Shown: positions 25,646 through 35,118, counted from the first letter of the stretch. The stretch is DNA of 51,311 nucleotides from M55B127 sp035269185 (GCA_964430875.1 CAYSHP010000011.1:1-51311); one strand, 5' to 3'. Made by a program: numbers and translations. Notes: a model not told the origin generated them from the letters alone.

Positions 25646-26587
25646 ATGATTTCTTACATAATAAGAAGACTAATATTAATTGTTCCAGTATTAATAGGAG
25701 TTTCTATCCTGGCATTTTTAATGACCGTTTTAGCCCCAGGTGATCCAGCTTCAATTATGGCCGGACCACAAGCTTCCGAGTCAGATATTGAAAATATAAG
25801 AGTAAAATTAAAGCTGGATAGACCTCTTCATATCCGTTATTTTACCTTCCTTAAAGGAATTGTTACATTTGATCTCGGCCAATCAGTACAGTCCCAAAAG
25901 CCTGTGAGAGAGATGCTTTTAACTAGATATCCTAATACTTTAGTTTTAGCGACAGCTAGTATGATTATTGCTACTATAGTAGGACTAATTGCAGGTATTA
26001 TTTCAGGTGTAAAACAATATTCTGTATTTGATTATATGAGTATGTTTGTTGCCCTTATTGGTATTTCATTTCCTACTTTTTGGATTGGTTTAGTTTTGAT
26101 GTATATATTTTCAGTTAAATTAAGGATATTACCGGTGAGCGGCCTACCAGCTGAATGGTGGACCGTAGAGGGGCTTAGGCATTTAATCCTTCCTGCCATT
26201 ACTTTAGGAGTATATTCTGCTGCTTTAATAGCAAGAATGACAAGGTCTTCCATCTTAGATATTTTACAAAATGATTATATACGTACAGCTAAAGCTAAAG
26301 GAGTGAAAGGTAAGAGAATAGTGTTCAAGCATATTTTAAAAAATGCATTTATACCTGTGATTACAGTTATTGGACTTAATTTCGGCCGTTTATTAGCTGG
26401 AACTGTTATTACTGAATCGGTATTTGGAATTAATGGTATCGGCAGATTAGCTGTTAGGGCAATTAATACCCGAGATTTTCCTGTAGTCCAAGGATGTGTA
26501 TTAACTATTGCTTTTACTTTTGTTTTTATAAATTTAATAGTTGATATCTTGTATGCATTTCTTGATCCTAGGATTAGTTATAGTTAG
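25646..26587 (+). CDS. Peptide/nickel-type ABC permease, DppB-like
   Basis: A 313-residue inner-membrane permease of the DppB/OppB/GsiC family with six helices. The N-terminus MISYIIRRLILIVPVLIGVS is diagnostic. The coupling helix (EAA motif) is in DYIRTAKAKGVKGKRIVFKHILKNA at about residues 211-235. GAAGGGAG precedes the ATG. It is first in a three-gene operon with a DppC-like permease and a substrate-binding protein. The usual two ATPase genes are absent, so the ATPase must be supplied from elsewhere. Confidence 0.92.
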   Translation: MISYIIRRLILIVPVLIGVSILAFLMTVLAPGDPASIMAGPQASESDIENIRVKLKLDRPLHIRYFTFLKGIVTFDLGQSVQSQKPVREMLLTRYPNTLVLATASMIIATIVGLIAGIISGVKQYSVFDYMSMFVALIGISFPTFWIGLVLMYIFSVKLRILPVSGLPAEWWTVEGLRHLILPAITLGVYSAALIARMTRSSILDILQNDYIRTAKAKGVKGKRIVFKHILKNAFIPVITVIGLNFGRLLAGTVITESVFGINGIGRLAVRAINTRDFPVVQGCVLTIAFTFVFINLIVDILYAFLDPRISYS

Positions 26588-26602
26588 TGAGGAGGGAGTA
26601 GT

Positions 26603-27469
26603 ATGGAGGGAAAAAATGATAGAAGAGAGATTAGTATACAGAGTAAACGCTGGGCTAAATTTAAAAAGAATAAAATGGCTGTAATAGGAACTTTTCTAAT
26701 ATTATTACAGTTTTTTATAGCAATATTTGCACCTTTTTTAGCTCCCTATGATCCATATGAACAGAATTTAATGAAGATGACCTTACCGGTAGGAACGGAA
26801 GGACATCTATTAGGAACTGACAACTTTGGGCGTGATATTTTAAGTCGATTAATTTATGGTTCAAGAATTTCACTAATTGTTGGTTTAAGTTCTGTTTTAT
26901 TTGGTCTTTTAATTGGAGTTACATTAGGTTTAATAGCCGGCTATTATTCTAAATTGGATAATATAATAATGCGGCTAATTGATATTATGCTTTCTTTTCC
27001 AGGAGTATTATTAGCGCTTGCCATTATAGCGATGCTTGGTCCTGGTCTGATCAATGTGATAATTGCAATAAGTATCTGGTCAATTCCTACCTTTACCAGG
27101 TTAGTAAGGAGTCAAGTATTGCAGATTAAAGAATATGAATATGTTTTGGCCGCAGAAGCTTTAGGAGTTAAGGACCATAAAATATTGATTAAACATATTT
27201 TGCCGAACTGTATTGGACCAATTATTGTATATGCAACGTTAAGGATTGCTTCCGCTATTTTATCAGCTGCAGCATTAAGTTTTCTAGGCCTGGGAGCTCA
27301 ACCGCCTTTGCCCGAATGGGGAGCAATGGTCAGTGCGGGTAGGTCATTTATATATAATGCACCTCATATGATTATAGTACCAGGCTTGGCTATTATGATG
27401 TTAGTCTTAAGTTTTAATTTAGTAGGTGATGGTCTTAGAGATGCATTTGATCCTAGTAATTTAACTTAA
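26603..27469 (+). CDS. Peptide/nickel-type ABC permease, DppC-like
   Basis: A 288-residue partner permease with the DppC N-terminal segment (RWAKFKKNKMAVIGTFLILLQFFIAI), the HLLGTDNFGRDILSRLIYGSRISL stretch, and the EAA region EYVLAAEALGVKDHKILIKHILPNC. It ends with the conserved LSFNLVGDGLRDAFDP. GAGGAGGGAG precedes the ATG, 15 bases after the first permease gene. Together the two form the heterodimeric channel for the binding protein encoded downstream. Confidence 0.93.
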   Translation: MEGKNDRREISIQSKRWAKFKKNKMAVIGTFLILLQFFIAIFAPFLAPYDPYEQNLMKMTLPVGTEGHLLGTDNFGRDILSRLIYGSRISLIVGLSSVLFGLLIGVTLGLIAGYYSKLDNIIMRLIDIMLSFPGVLLALAIIAMLGPGLINVIIAISIWSIPTFTRLVRSQVLQIKEYEYVLAAEALGVKDHKILIKHILPNCIGPIIVYATLRIASAILSAAALSFLGLGAQPPLPEWGAMVSAGRSFIYNAPHMIIVPGLAIMMLVLSFNLVGDGLRDAFDPSNLT

Positions 27470-27483
27470 AAAGGAGGCGATTA

Positions 27484-27510
27484 TTGAGAAGCAAAAAGGA
27501 ACTTAATTAG
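27484..27510 (+). other. Eight-codon reading frame behind a strong ribosome-binding site
   Basis: AAAAGGAGGCG at 27469-27479 precedes a TTG (27484) that opens only eight codons, ending in TAG at 27508-27510. It lies where an ATPase gene would normally follow the permeases. It may be the translation-initiation scar of a deleted gene or a leader peptide. The binding-protein gene starts 54 bases later with its own site. Confidence 0.3.
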
Positions 27511-27563
27511 GTAATGGCTAATGAAAATGAAAATTAAAGAAGAGAGTAGAGAGGAGAATTTAT

Positions 27564-29066
27564 ATGTTAAAAAAGTTGATTGTTTTATTTACTTTAGTCT
27601 TTGTATTGTTTAGTTTAGGGGTAGGAGCTCAGGGAAAGGTTCTCAATTTTGCCACTAGTTCTGAAATAGTAGGATTATCACCGGTACTAACCAATGATAA
27701 TGTTACTTCCGATGTATTAGCCCAAATTTATGATACTCTATTTGTTAGGAACCCTGAAACAAATGAATTAGAACCAAGTCTGGCAGTAAGTTATGAAAAC
27801 CCCGATTCAAAAACCTGGATCATTCATTTAAGAGAAGGGGTTACCTTTCATGATGGAACTCCTTTTAATGCAGAAGCAGTCAAATTTACTTTTGAAAGAA
27901 TTGGAGACCCAGAGGTTGCCTCTCCGAGAGCAAGTTTAGTAGAACCAATTGAATCAATAGAGGTTCGCGATGAATATACTGTAGTAATGAAAACAAAGTA
28001 TCCTTACGGTCCATTTCTTGCAACCTTAACCCATAGTAATGCCTCAATTGTGAGTCCGACTGCTGTTGAAAGACATGGTGATTTAATGCAAAATGCAGCA
28101 GGAACTGGTCCCTATGTTGTAGATGAATGGGTTTCCGGAGACCACATTGCGTTAAAGAAAAATGAAAATTACTGGGGAGAAACAGGTAATGTTGATAAAC
28201 TTGTCTTTAAAATTGTTCCAGAAGCAGCCACTAGAATTGCAATGCTAGAAACTGGAGAAGTAGATTTCTTAGATACAATTCCTCCAGAACACTTAGACCG
28301 TCTAAAAAATAATCAAGATATAGAAGTTAAACTTGTACAAGGTAGCCCTATTAGATACTTCGGCTTTAACTTTAAAAAAGAGATATTTAATAATTTAAAA
28401 CTAAGGCAAGCAGTAGCTCATGCGGTAAACCAAGAAGCTTTAGCTTCCACCTTAAATGGCCTTGGTTATGCTTCTCATGGTATTATAGGACCTAAAGTTT
28501 TTGGATATAAAGAGGAAATTGAAGAATATGGTTTTGAATATGATTTAGAAAAAGCAAGAGAGCTATTAGCAGAAGCAGGTTACCCAGATGGATTTGAAAC
28601 AACTATCTGGTCAACTTCTTATGACACATATTACCAGCGTATGGCACAAATATTACAAGCTGAATTAAAGAAAATTGGAATTGATGCAGATGTAAAACTA
28701 CTAGAATGGGGTAATTATTTATCTGCAACTCAAAAAGGAGAGCAGGATTTATTCCTATTAGGCTGGTCTAATCTTACAGGTGATGGTAGTGAACTAATTT
28801 ATCCTAATCTTCACTCTGATAACTTAGGGGGAGCTAATAGAACCTTCTATGAAGGTGCAGATGAAATGATTACTGCTACCAGAACTACTGTTGATCAGGA
28901 AGAAAGATTAAGATTATTACATGAAGCAAATAAATATTTAGTTCAACAAGCAGTATGGATTCCTTTATACCATCAAACAGTAGTAGCAGCTACTAGAAAT
29001 AATGTAAGCAATCTCATTATTAAACCTAATGGTGAATGGTTAGTTAAAGATGTGGTCTTAGAATAA
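27564..29066 (+). CDS. Periplasmic/extracellular peptide-type substrate-binding protein
   Basis: A 500-residue family 5 solute-binding protein of the DppA/GsiB/OppA type. The signal peptide covers about residues 1-23 (LLVLFTLVF-like core, GVGAQ). There is no lipobox Cys at the cleavage site, so the protein is not a classic Gram-positive lipoprotein. Family hallmarks are LEPSLAVSYE, IIHLREGVTFHDGTPFNAEAVKFTFER, NAAGTGPYVVDEW and the RQAVAHAVNQEAL helix. The ligand (peptide, glutathione, nickel or opine) cannot be told. AGAGGAG precedes the ATG. A terminator follows. Confidence 0.92.
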   Translation: MLKKLIVLFTLVFVLFSLGVGAQGKVLNFATSSEIVGLSPVLTNDNVTSDVLAQIYDTLFVRNPETNELEPSLAVSYENPDSKTWIIHLREGVTFHDGTPFNAEAVKFTFERIGDPEVASPRASLVEPIESIEVRDEYTVVMKTKYPYGPFLATLTHSNASIVSPTAVERHGDLMQNAAGTGPYVVDEWVSGDHIALKKNENYWGETGNVDKLVFKIVPEAATRIAMLETGEVDFLDTIPPEHLDRLKNNQDIEVKLVQGSPIRYFGFNFKKEIFNNLKLRQAVAHAVNQEALASTLNGLGYASHGIIGPKVFGYKEEIEEYGFEYDLEKARELLAEAGYPDGFETTIWSTSYDTYYQRMAQILQAELKKIGIDADVKLLEWGNYLSATQKGEQDLFLLGWSNLTGDGSELIYPNLHSDNLGGANRTFYEGADEMITATRTTVDQEERLRLLHEANKYLVQQAVWIPLYHQTVVAATRNNVSNLIIKPNGEWLVKDVVLE

Positions 29067-29093
29067 ATATAGTTTAAAAAATATATATTAACG

Positions 29094-29117
29094 GGGGCAG
29101 TTGCTACTGCCCCTTTT
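29094..29117 (+). terminator. Rho-independent terminator after the ABC operon
   Basis: GGGGCAGT at 29094-29101 pairs perfectly with ACTGCCCC at 29106-29113 around TGCT, followed by TTTT. Confidence 0.92.
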
Positions 29118-29220
29118 ATAATCGTTAGAAAAAACTGGAATTTAAACTTTAAATCATATATAATTTAAAATGAATTAATAGATAAAAATATATAGATATA
29201 TTAAATTAGGAGGAAGAAAG

Positions 29221-29607
29221 TTGAGTTTAAAAGTTGCTGTAGCTACTGACCAAGGGGAAAAGTTTGTTAATAGACATTTTGGAGATGCAGAATTTTATTA
29301 TATATATGAAGTTGATAAGAATAAGGCTGATTTCAAGTTGAAAATAGCTAATAATTCCGTAGAAGAAAGAAAACATGCCGATCCTAATAAGGCTAAAAGT
29401 ATTGTCAAAATTTTAAAAGAAAAAGATGTGCAAGTTGGTGTTAACCTTAAATTTGGTCCGAATATCAAAAGAGTTAAAAAGCATTTTGTCCCAGTATTAA
29501 TTGATACATCTGATATTGAAAAAGGTCTAAAAAAATTATCGGATAATTACGATGAACTAAAAAAGCTATGGGATCAGGGAGAAAAGAGATCTCATTTTAA
29601 ATTTTAA
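29221..29607 (+). CDS. NifX/NafY-like dinitrogenase cofactor-family protein
   Basis: A 128-residue protein of the FeMo-co-binding (Nitro_FeMo-Co, PF02579) family, small cytoplasmic carriers. It begins KVAVATDQGEKFVNRHFGDAEFYYIYEV, the family's metal-binding N-terminal pattern with a conserved His, and then has KSIVKILKEKDVQVGVNLKFGPNI. No nif gene is present, so this belongs to the broader group of such proteins in anaerobes, whose role is unclear. TTG start behind AGGAGGAAG. The basic and helical tail (KKLWDQGEKRSHFKF) is not part of the core domain. Confidence 0.83.
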   Translation: MSLKVAVATDQGEKFVNRHFGDAEFYYIYEVDKNKADFKLKIANNSVEERKHADPNKAKSIVKILKEKDVQVGVNLKFGPNIKRVKKHFVPVLIDTSDIEKGLKKLSDNYDELKKLWDQGEKRSHFKF

Positions 29608-29666
29608 GGAATAATTGTAAATTAATTAAGCATTTATGATTTTGCCCTTAACTGAGGTGATCTTTA

Positions 29667-30920
29667 TTGGATATCACTAAAGACAAAAACATCTGGAAGT
29701 TTAGTTTTTATGGCTTTTTTAAGAATCTTAAATTTTTCGAGCCATTTTTATATGTATATTTTTTATCCATAGGTTTAACATACTTTCAGATTGGAACTTT
29801 AATATCAATCAGAGAAATAATAAAAAATGTTTTAGAAGTACCTTCCGGTATATTTGCAGACTATTATGGACGCAAAAGCTCTATGAAGATTTGTTTTATA
29901 CTTTATATAATATCCTTTTTAATATTTTATTTAGGCAATAATTTTATTGTATTAATCCCTGCGATGTTATTTTTTGGAGCCGGTGAAGCGTTCCGTAGTG
30001 GTACCCATAAAGCAATTATCTTTACTTATTTAGATTATAAAAATATCAGTGATAAAAAAGTTGAAGTATATGGACGTACTAAATCATATTCTTTATTAGG
30101 TTCTTCACTCTCTGCAATATTAGGAGCAGTTGTTGTTTTTATTGAATCTGGTTATCGGTATATCTTTTTATTTTCAATTATACCCTACATAATTGATTTC
30201 TTTTTAATAAGCTCTTATCCTGATTATTTAGAAGGAGATTCCAATAAAAGTTTGAATTTTTCAGAAGTTAAGGAAGGTATTAAAAATAGTTTTAAGAATA
30301 TAAAAAATATAATACATCTGCGGATTGGTTTGATTAATTCAGGAATTTATGATGGTTACTTTAAAGTATTAAAAGACTATCTGCAGCCACTTTTAAAAAC
30401 ACAATTATCGGTATTAACAATCAGTTATATGTTCTCTACTGAAGAAAAGATGCTCTCTGTTTTATTAGGTGTTTCTTACTTTTTTATTAATATTATTACT
30501 TCATTTACAACGAGAAATTCTTACAGATTAAAAAAATACTATACAGGTTCATTTAAAGTATTAAATTATATATTTATTTCAACAGCAATTTTAATTGGAT
30601 TTATCGGATTATTGTACTGGCGTAATTTGCCGTTATTAATTATCTTATTTTATTTAATCTACTATATTATCAGAAATTTAAGAAGACCTTTTATGTTAGA
30701 TTATCTAAGTGATGTTATTAATAAAGATGAAAGAGCTACTATGCTTTCTATTGAATCCCAATTAAGAACTGTCATAATAATTGTTTTAGCTCCAATATTA
30801 GGAGCTATAGCAGACTATTGGGGGCTTTGGATTATGTTTGAAATAGCTTTTATTTCAATGGCAGCTTTTTATTTGATTATTAGTGTAACAGATATTAAAT
30901 TGATGGATCAAAGTAGTTAA
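29667..30920 (+). CDS. Major facilitator superfamily transporter
   Basis: A 417-residue, roughly 12-helix transporter. The MFS A-motif between helices 2 and 3 reads GIFADYYGRKSSM (about residues 60-72), and the helices are rich in Ile, Leu and Phe. It resembles MFS members annotated as drug or unknown-substrate exporters. TTG start 10 bases after GAGGTGA. It lies 59 bases after the NifX-like gene, possibly co-transcribed. The substrate is unknown. Confidence 0.85.
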   Translation: MDITKDKNIWKFSFYGFFKNLKFFEPFLYVYFLSIGLTYFQIGTLISIREIIKNVLEVPSGIFADYYGRKSSMKICFILYIISFLIFYLGNNFIVLIPAMLFFGAGEAFRSGTHKAIIFTYLDYKNISDKKVEVYGRTKSYSLLGSSLSAILGAVVVFIESGYRYIFLFSIIPYIIDFFLISSYPDYLEGDSNKSLNFSEVKEGIKNSFKNIKNIIHLRIGLINSGIYDGYFKVLKDYLQPLLKTQLSVLTISYMFSTEEKMLSVLLGVSYFFINIITSFTTRNSYRLKKYYTGSFKVLNYIFISTAILIGFIGLLYWRNLPLLIILFYLIYYIIRNLRRPFMLDYLSDVINKDERATMLSIESQLRTVIIIVLAPILGAIADYWGLWIMFEIAFISMAAFYLIISVTDIKLMDQSS

Positions 30921-30988
30921 TAATATTTAATATAAATTCTTAAGTTTTCTTTTAAAACAAAAACAATGATAACAGAGGAGTGTAGTAT

Positions 30989-32170
30989 ATGAGGACAATA
31001 GGAACACAGGTACGTGGAATTAGAATTCCAATTATTAAAGAAGGTGATGACCTAGCTGAGATTGTAGTTAATTATTTGAAGAAGTCATGGGAACATGAGA
31101 ATTATGAATTAAAAGATAATGATGTAGTAGGAGTTACAGAATCTATTGTAGCCCGGGCTCAAGGTAATTATATTGATATTGATGATATAAAAGAAGAGAT
31201 TAATCAAAAGTTAGCATCTGATGAGATAGGGATTGTTTTTCCAATCCTAAGTAGAAATAGATTTTCCATGATTTTAAAAGGAATTGCAAAAAGCAAAAAG
31301 AAAATATATATACAGTTAAGTTATCCTAATGATGAAGTGGGTAATCCGTTATTAGAGGAAGAAGAGATGGTAAAACAAGGTTTTAACCCCTATACAGATA
31401 CTATTAATGAAGAAGAATATTATAATTATTTCGGTAATTTTAAACATCCCTTTACTGGAGTTAATTATGTAGATTTATATAAAGAAATAGCTCAAGATAC
31501 AGAAATAGAGGTATTACTTTCTAATCGTCCCGAAACTATCTTAGAATATACTAAACATGTTATTGCAGCCGATATCCATACCAGATTTAAAACAAAAAAT
31601 AAGTTAAAAGAAAAGGGAGTTGAGAAAGTTATAGGTCTTGATGATATCTGTAACGAAGATAAGGGTAAAGGTTATAATGAAGAATATGGTTTATTAGGTT
31701 CTAATAAAGCTTCTGATACTGAACTGAAATTATTTCCCCGTGATGGACAAATTTTAGTTAATAAAATACAAAAGAAATTAAAAGAGATGACCGGTAAACA
31801 TGTAGAAGTAATGATTTATGGTGATGGGGCTTTTAAAGATCCTGTCGCTAAGATTTGGGAATTAGCGGATCCGGTAGTATCACCAGCTTATACTTCTGGT
31901 TTAGAAGGTACCCCTTCTGAAGTTAAAATTAAATATCTAGCAGATAATGATCTAAGCCATTTAGAAGGTGAAAAATTATTGAATTCAATGAAAGAAGAAA
32001 TAAAAAACAAGGAAGAAGACCTTGTAGCAAATATCAAATCACAGGGAACTACTCCGAGAAGGTTAACTGATCTTTTAGGTAGTCTTTGTGACCTAGCTAG
32101 TGGAAGTGGTGACAAAGGAACTCCGGTTATACTAATTCAGGGATACTTTGATAATCTAGCTGATGAATAA
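30989..32170 (+). CDS. Coenzyme F420-0:L-glutamate ligase-like protein (CofE family)
   Basis: A 393-residue protein with a CofE-type domain (PF01996): GIRIPIIKEGDDLAEI near the start, KDNDVVGVTESIVARAQGNYI (about residues 43-63), DVNV-like IYGDGAFKDPVAKIWELADP, and a GSCDLASGSGDKGTPVILIQGY-like end. In archaea and actinobacteria CofE adds glutamates to F420. Many Firmicutes carry longer homologues of unknown role and lack F420 synthesis genes, and none are visible here. GAGGAGTG precedes the ATG. Treat as an uncharacterised homologue, not as proof of F420. Confidence 0.8.
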   Translation: MRTIGTQVRGIRIPIIKEGDDLAEIVVNYLKKSWEHENYELKDNDVVGVTESIVARAQGNYIDIDDIKEEINQKLASDEIGIVFPILSRNRFSMILKGIAKSKKKIYIQLSYPNDEVGNPLLEEEEMVKQGFNPYTDTINEEEYYNYFGNFKHPFTGVNYVDLYKEIAQDTEIEVLLSNRPETILEYTKHVIAADIHTRFKTKNKLKEKGVEKVIGLDDICNEDKGKGYNEEYGLLGSNKASDTELKLFPRDGQILVNKIQKKLKEMTGKHVEVMIYGDGAFKDPVAKIWELADPVVSPAYTSGLEGTPSEVKIKYLADNDLSHLEGEKLLNSMKEEIKNKEEDLVANIKSQGTTPRRLTDLLGSLCDLASGSGDKGTPVILIQGYFDNLADE

Positions 32171-32187
32171 TAAGTTTTAAACTATTA

Positions 32188-32210
32188 ACTCTGCTTTTTG
32201 GCAGAGTTTT
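32188..32210 (+). terminator. Rho-independent terminator
   Basis: ACTCTGC at 32188-32194 pairs with GCAGAGT at 32201-32207, and the stem ends in T residues. It closes the CofE-like gene. Confidence 0.85.
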
Positions 32211-32929
32211 CATTTTAATAAATTCAGGGTGTTTAATAAGAATTTATTAATAATTAAGGGTGCACTATGTACAGGGAAGTATATATTATAAGATATTGTA
32301 CAAGATATAATTTCTTTTTTGTTTATACAAAAAATTCTGAATAGATTAATGTATTTATTGTAGATCAAAGAAGATAAAATTAATCATTTTGTACTCATAA
32401 ACGTTGAAAAAGAATTGAGAAATAGCTTGATGTTCAGCAATAAACAGAGTTTTGTGTAAATTGAACAAGTTTTCAAATATAATAAAAAAAAATATAAATT
32501 GAAAATCTGGTTATTTAATTGATATCAATGAGAAAAGGCCGAGTTTAGTCACTGATTAGATTATAGATATATTAGATTAATCTTAAAAATTAAAAATAAA
32601 GAAATACATAATTTGTAGTATATGGACTTTTAGATAAGCTATACCCATCTAGTTTAATTAGAGGTATATTAATAATATTTAAGAAAATATATTATTATTC
32701 GTATTTAATAATGAGATGGCTGATTATAACTACTATAAAAAACAATATAAATTTGGAAATTAATAAATATTGAATATTGGTGTATTTGGAAAATTTATAA
32801 AATAAAGAAGGAAATTATCAATTTATGTACAATTATATAAATTACTAGATAAAATGAATTAAAATAAATATATTTCAAGAATATTTTTATAGATTATTAA
32901 GATTTTATTACTTAAGGGGAGGTGTTAAT
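32211..32929. other. Gene-free, very AT-rich stretch
   Basis: About 720 bases without a supportable gene, RNA or repeat. All frames are broken by frequent stops. Short open stretches at about 32620-32760 look weakly protein-like but match nothing I recognise. The ribosome-binding site of the next gene (GGGGAGGTG) is at its end. Confidence 0.5.
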
Positions 32930-33970
32930 GTGGGTAAGATAGACAAATTATCCAACTTTTTAGAAGAAAATTTTCCCGATAAAGCTGAAGAAATTAGAGG
33001 AACTTTAAATGATTTAAAAGAAGTTATGTTAGACACTAACCTGGAGATTAGTGAATCTATGACTGATTTGATGTTAGATAATAAATATAATAAAGCAAGA
33101 AACTTTATAGATAAATCAGAAGATATTTCAAATTACATAAAAAAACTAGAAGATATTATTACAATGGTTGAAGTGGAGCAAAATGAGAAAAAGGTTAATG
33201 AAGAAGCTAATTCCGAAAATAATAAAATGAAAGAAAAAGATGAAGTGAAAGAAAACAAACCAGATACAGACATAGAGGATACTGAAATTTATGTAAATGA
33301 TTATGAAGAGGAAGAAGTTTTCAATAAGTTATATCAACAAGATACTTCAGAGCCAAAAGAACAACAAGAAATAAATTCTGAAAACGAAACGGATGATCTC
33401 AAAACAGAAGAATTAGTTAGTGAAGAAATAGAAAATGGATATAATACTAATAAAGAAGAAGTATATAATGATATGGAACAAAAAGACAATGAAGAGCAAA
33501 ACAAAATAAAGACTCAAGAAGTTACCAAAATGTTTGAGGAACAGGACGAAACTTATACATATAATGAGAATAATGTACATTATCTTGATGAGAACTTTAG
33601 AGAAAAAGTTCCTGCCGCATTTTATATAGGTGATGAAGGTAAGGAAGTAGAGAACTGGTCAGAAATGTTAGTAGAAACCTGTAAAATGCTCAAGGATAAA
33701 AATCCAGATAGATTTGTAGCTTTTATTAATGATGATGATTTTAAATTTATAAGCCGTTCTTATTTTTCATATAACAAAGACCAGATTACAAAACCAGAAC
33801 CTATGCAGTTAAAAAATAGAAAAATATATATTGAAACTAAGTTGAGTCCAAATGTAGTGAATAAATTAATTCAAAAATTAGTTAATAAATATAATATTGA
33901 TCAAAGGGATTATAAGATATATTATCAAAATGAAAAGTCTGTTTCTAAAGAAGATAAGAAAATTTCCTAA
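32930..33970 (+). CDS. Acidic protein with a disordered middle and a C-terminal domain
   Basis: A 346-residue cytoplasmic protein that I cannot assign. Residues 1-80 are helical and acidic (coiled-coil-like, NFLEENFPDKAEEI). Residues about 80-215 are extremely rich in Glu, Asp, Lys and Asn and probably disordered. Residues about 220-345 form a compact domain with the motif pattern P-A-FYIGDEGKEVENWSEML, KNPDRF, PYFSYNKDQI-like RSYFSYNKDQI, and IYIETKLSPN. That C-terminal pattern reminds me of modules found fused to other enzymes, but I do not trust a name. GTG start behind GGGGAGGTG. Encoded alone. Confidence 0.7.
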   Translation: MGKIDKLSNFLEENFPDKAEEIRGTLNDLKEVMLDTNLEISESMTDLMLDNKYNKARNFIDKSEDISNYIKKLEDIITMVEVEQNEKKVNEEANSENNKMKEKDEVKENKPDTDIEDTEIYVNDYEEEEVFNKLYQQDTSEPKEQQEINSENETDDLKTEELVSEEIENGYNTNKEEVYNDMEQKDNEEQNKIKTQEVTKMFEEQDETYTYNENNVHYLDENFREKVPAAFYIGDEGKEVENWSEMLVETCKMLKDKNPDRFVAFINDDDFKFISRSYFSYNKDQITKPEPMQLKNRKIYIETKLSPNVVNKLIQKLVNKYNIDQRDYKIYYQNEKSVSKEDKKIS

Positions 33971-33998
33971 TAGTTAAACAAAAATAATTGTAAATTAG

Positions 33999-34023
33999 TA
34001 CCCCTGTAAAGGGGTATTTTTTT
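33999..34023 (+). terminator. Rho-independent terminator
   Basis: TACCCCT at 33999-34005 pairs perfectly with AGGGGTA at 34010-34016 around GTAA, followed by seven T residues. Confidence 0.92.
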
Positions 34024-34492
34024 GTATAAAAAGTTATTTCCATTTGTAATTTAACTATAACTAGGTAATTTATTATAATATTAATAAAATATGATAATTA
34101 AGGGGAAATAACAAATTAAATTGTTGTAATAATAGAATTAACATATATATTTTTTAAAACAAAATTTTTACCACTTTAGAAAGAACAGTTCAAGAAATTG
34201 TTTTAATAAGTAAATAAGGTTTAAGAAATGCCGAATCATTTAATGTTTAAATAAGAAATAATTATACTACAAAGTAAAGATTAACTGCTTTAAAAGAACT
34301 GGCTATTATAGCTTAACTTTTATCAAGCAGAATATATAAATTTAAGATTTAAAATTATTAGTTTGAGTAAAAACAAATAATATATGGAAATAATCGATAA
34401 AATTAGATATAATTAAATTACAAGATAAAAAGCTATATATTTTATCCCCCATTATAATAGTTAGTTAATTATATTATACGAGGAGGGGTATT
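34024..34492. other. Gene-free AT-rich stretch ahead of the UspA gene
   Basis: No gene or RNA is supported here. A TATAAT-like box at about 34408-34413 could be part of the UspA promoter, but no good -35 box matches it. Confidence 0.4.
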
Positions 34493-34942
34493 ATGGAAAA
34501 GATTCTCTTGGCAGTAGATGGTTCGGAGAGTTCTAGAAAAGCAGCTGATAAAGTGGCGGAATTGGTTAAGTCATTGGAAAGTGAAGTTACTTTAATTACT
34601 GTTTTGGAATCAAGTGATATTAAATTAAGAGAAGTAGATGCTTATATCCCAGATAAAACAATTGAGGAGTTAAGAGAAATTAATCGTGAAGAAATGAAAA
34701 AAAAGGGCAAAAAAGTATTAAAAGAAGCAGCAGAACATTTTACTGGTGTAGATACTAAGTTAAAAAAGATTATAAAACATGGAGATCCAGCTGATGTTAT
34801 ATGTGATTATGCTGAAGAAAATGATATTGATATGATAGTATTAGCAGATAAGGGTATAGGCGGAATTAAAAGATTCTTCTTAGGCAGTATAACTGAAAAA
34901 GTTGTCCGACATGCCCAAAATTCTGTAATGATTGTAAAATAG
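34493..34942 (+). CDS. Universal stress protein A family
   Basis: A 149-residue single-domain UspA protein. It shows LLAVDGSESSRKAADK at the N-terminus, EENDIDMIVLADKGIGGIKRFFLGSITEKVV in the ATP-binding G-2x-G-9x-G-S region (about 122-140), and NSVMIVK at the end. The intact glycine-rich loop implies nucleotide binding. GAGGAGGGG precedes the ATG. It has its own terminator and precedes an MFS gene by 177 bases. Role: a stress or energy-state protein in the cytoplasm. Confidence 0.93.
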   Translation: MEKILLAVDGSESSRKAADKVAELVKSLESEVTLITVLESSDIKLREVDAYIPDKTIEELREINREEMKKKGKKVLKEAAEHFTGVDTKLKKIIKHGDPADVICDYAEENDIDMIVLADKGIGGIKRFFLGSITEKVVRHAQNSVMIVK

Positions 34943-34953
34943 GATATGTCTTC

Positions 34954-34987
34954 AATAATCCCCTCATTTTGAGGGGTTATTTTTTTA
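34954..34987 (+). terminator. Rho-independent terminator after the UspA gene
   Basis: AATAATCCCCTCA at 34954-34966 pairs with TGAGGGGTTATT at 34970-34981, continuing into T residues. Confidence 0.92.
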
Positions 34988-35118
34988 CATCAAGAATTAA
35001 TAATATATGTTAATATTATGTTTATAGTTTTGAGAATACTTGTTATAATTAGATAATCATATAATAAAGCAGATAATTATCAAACACATATAAATATATT
35101 TTCTAAGGAGTGAACAAT

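Noticed and set aside
27513..27536. A second mini-frame (ATG, seven codons) before the binding-protein gene
   Set aside because: It has no convincing ribosome-binding site and looks like chance in AT-rich DNA.
32211..32929. Possible decayed gene in the AT-rich gap
   Set aside because: Short open stretches near 32620-32760 look weakly protein-like, but none could be matched to a family or joined into a frame.
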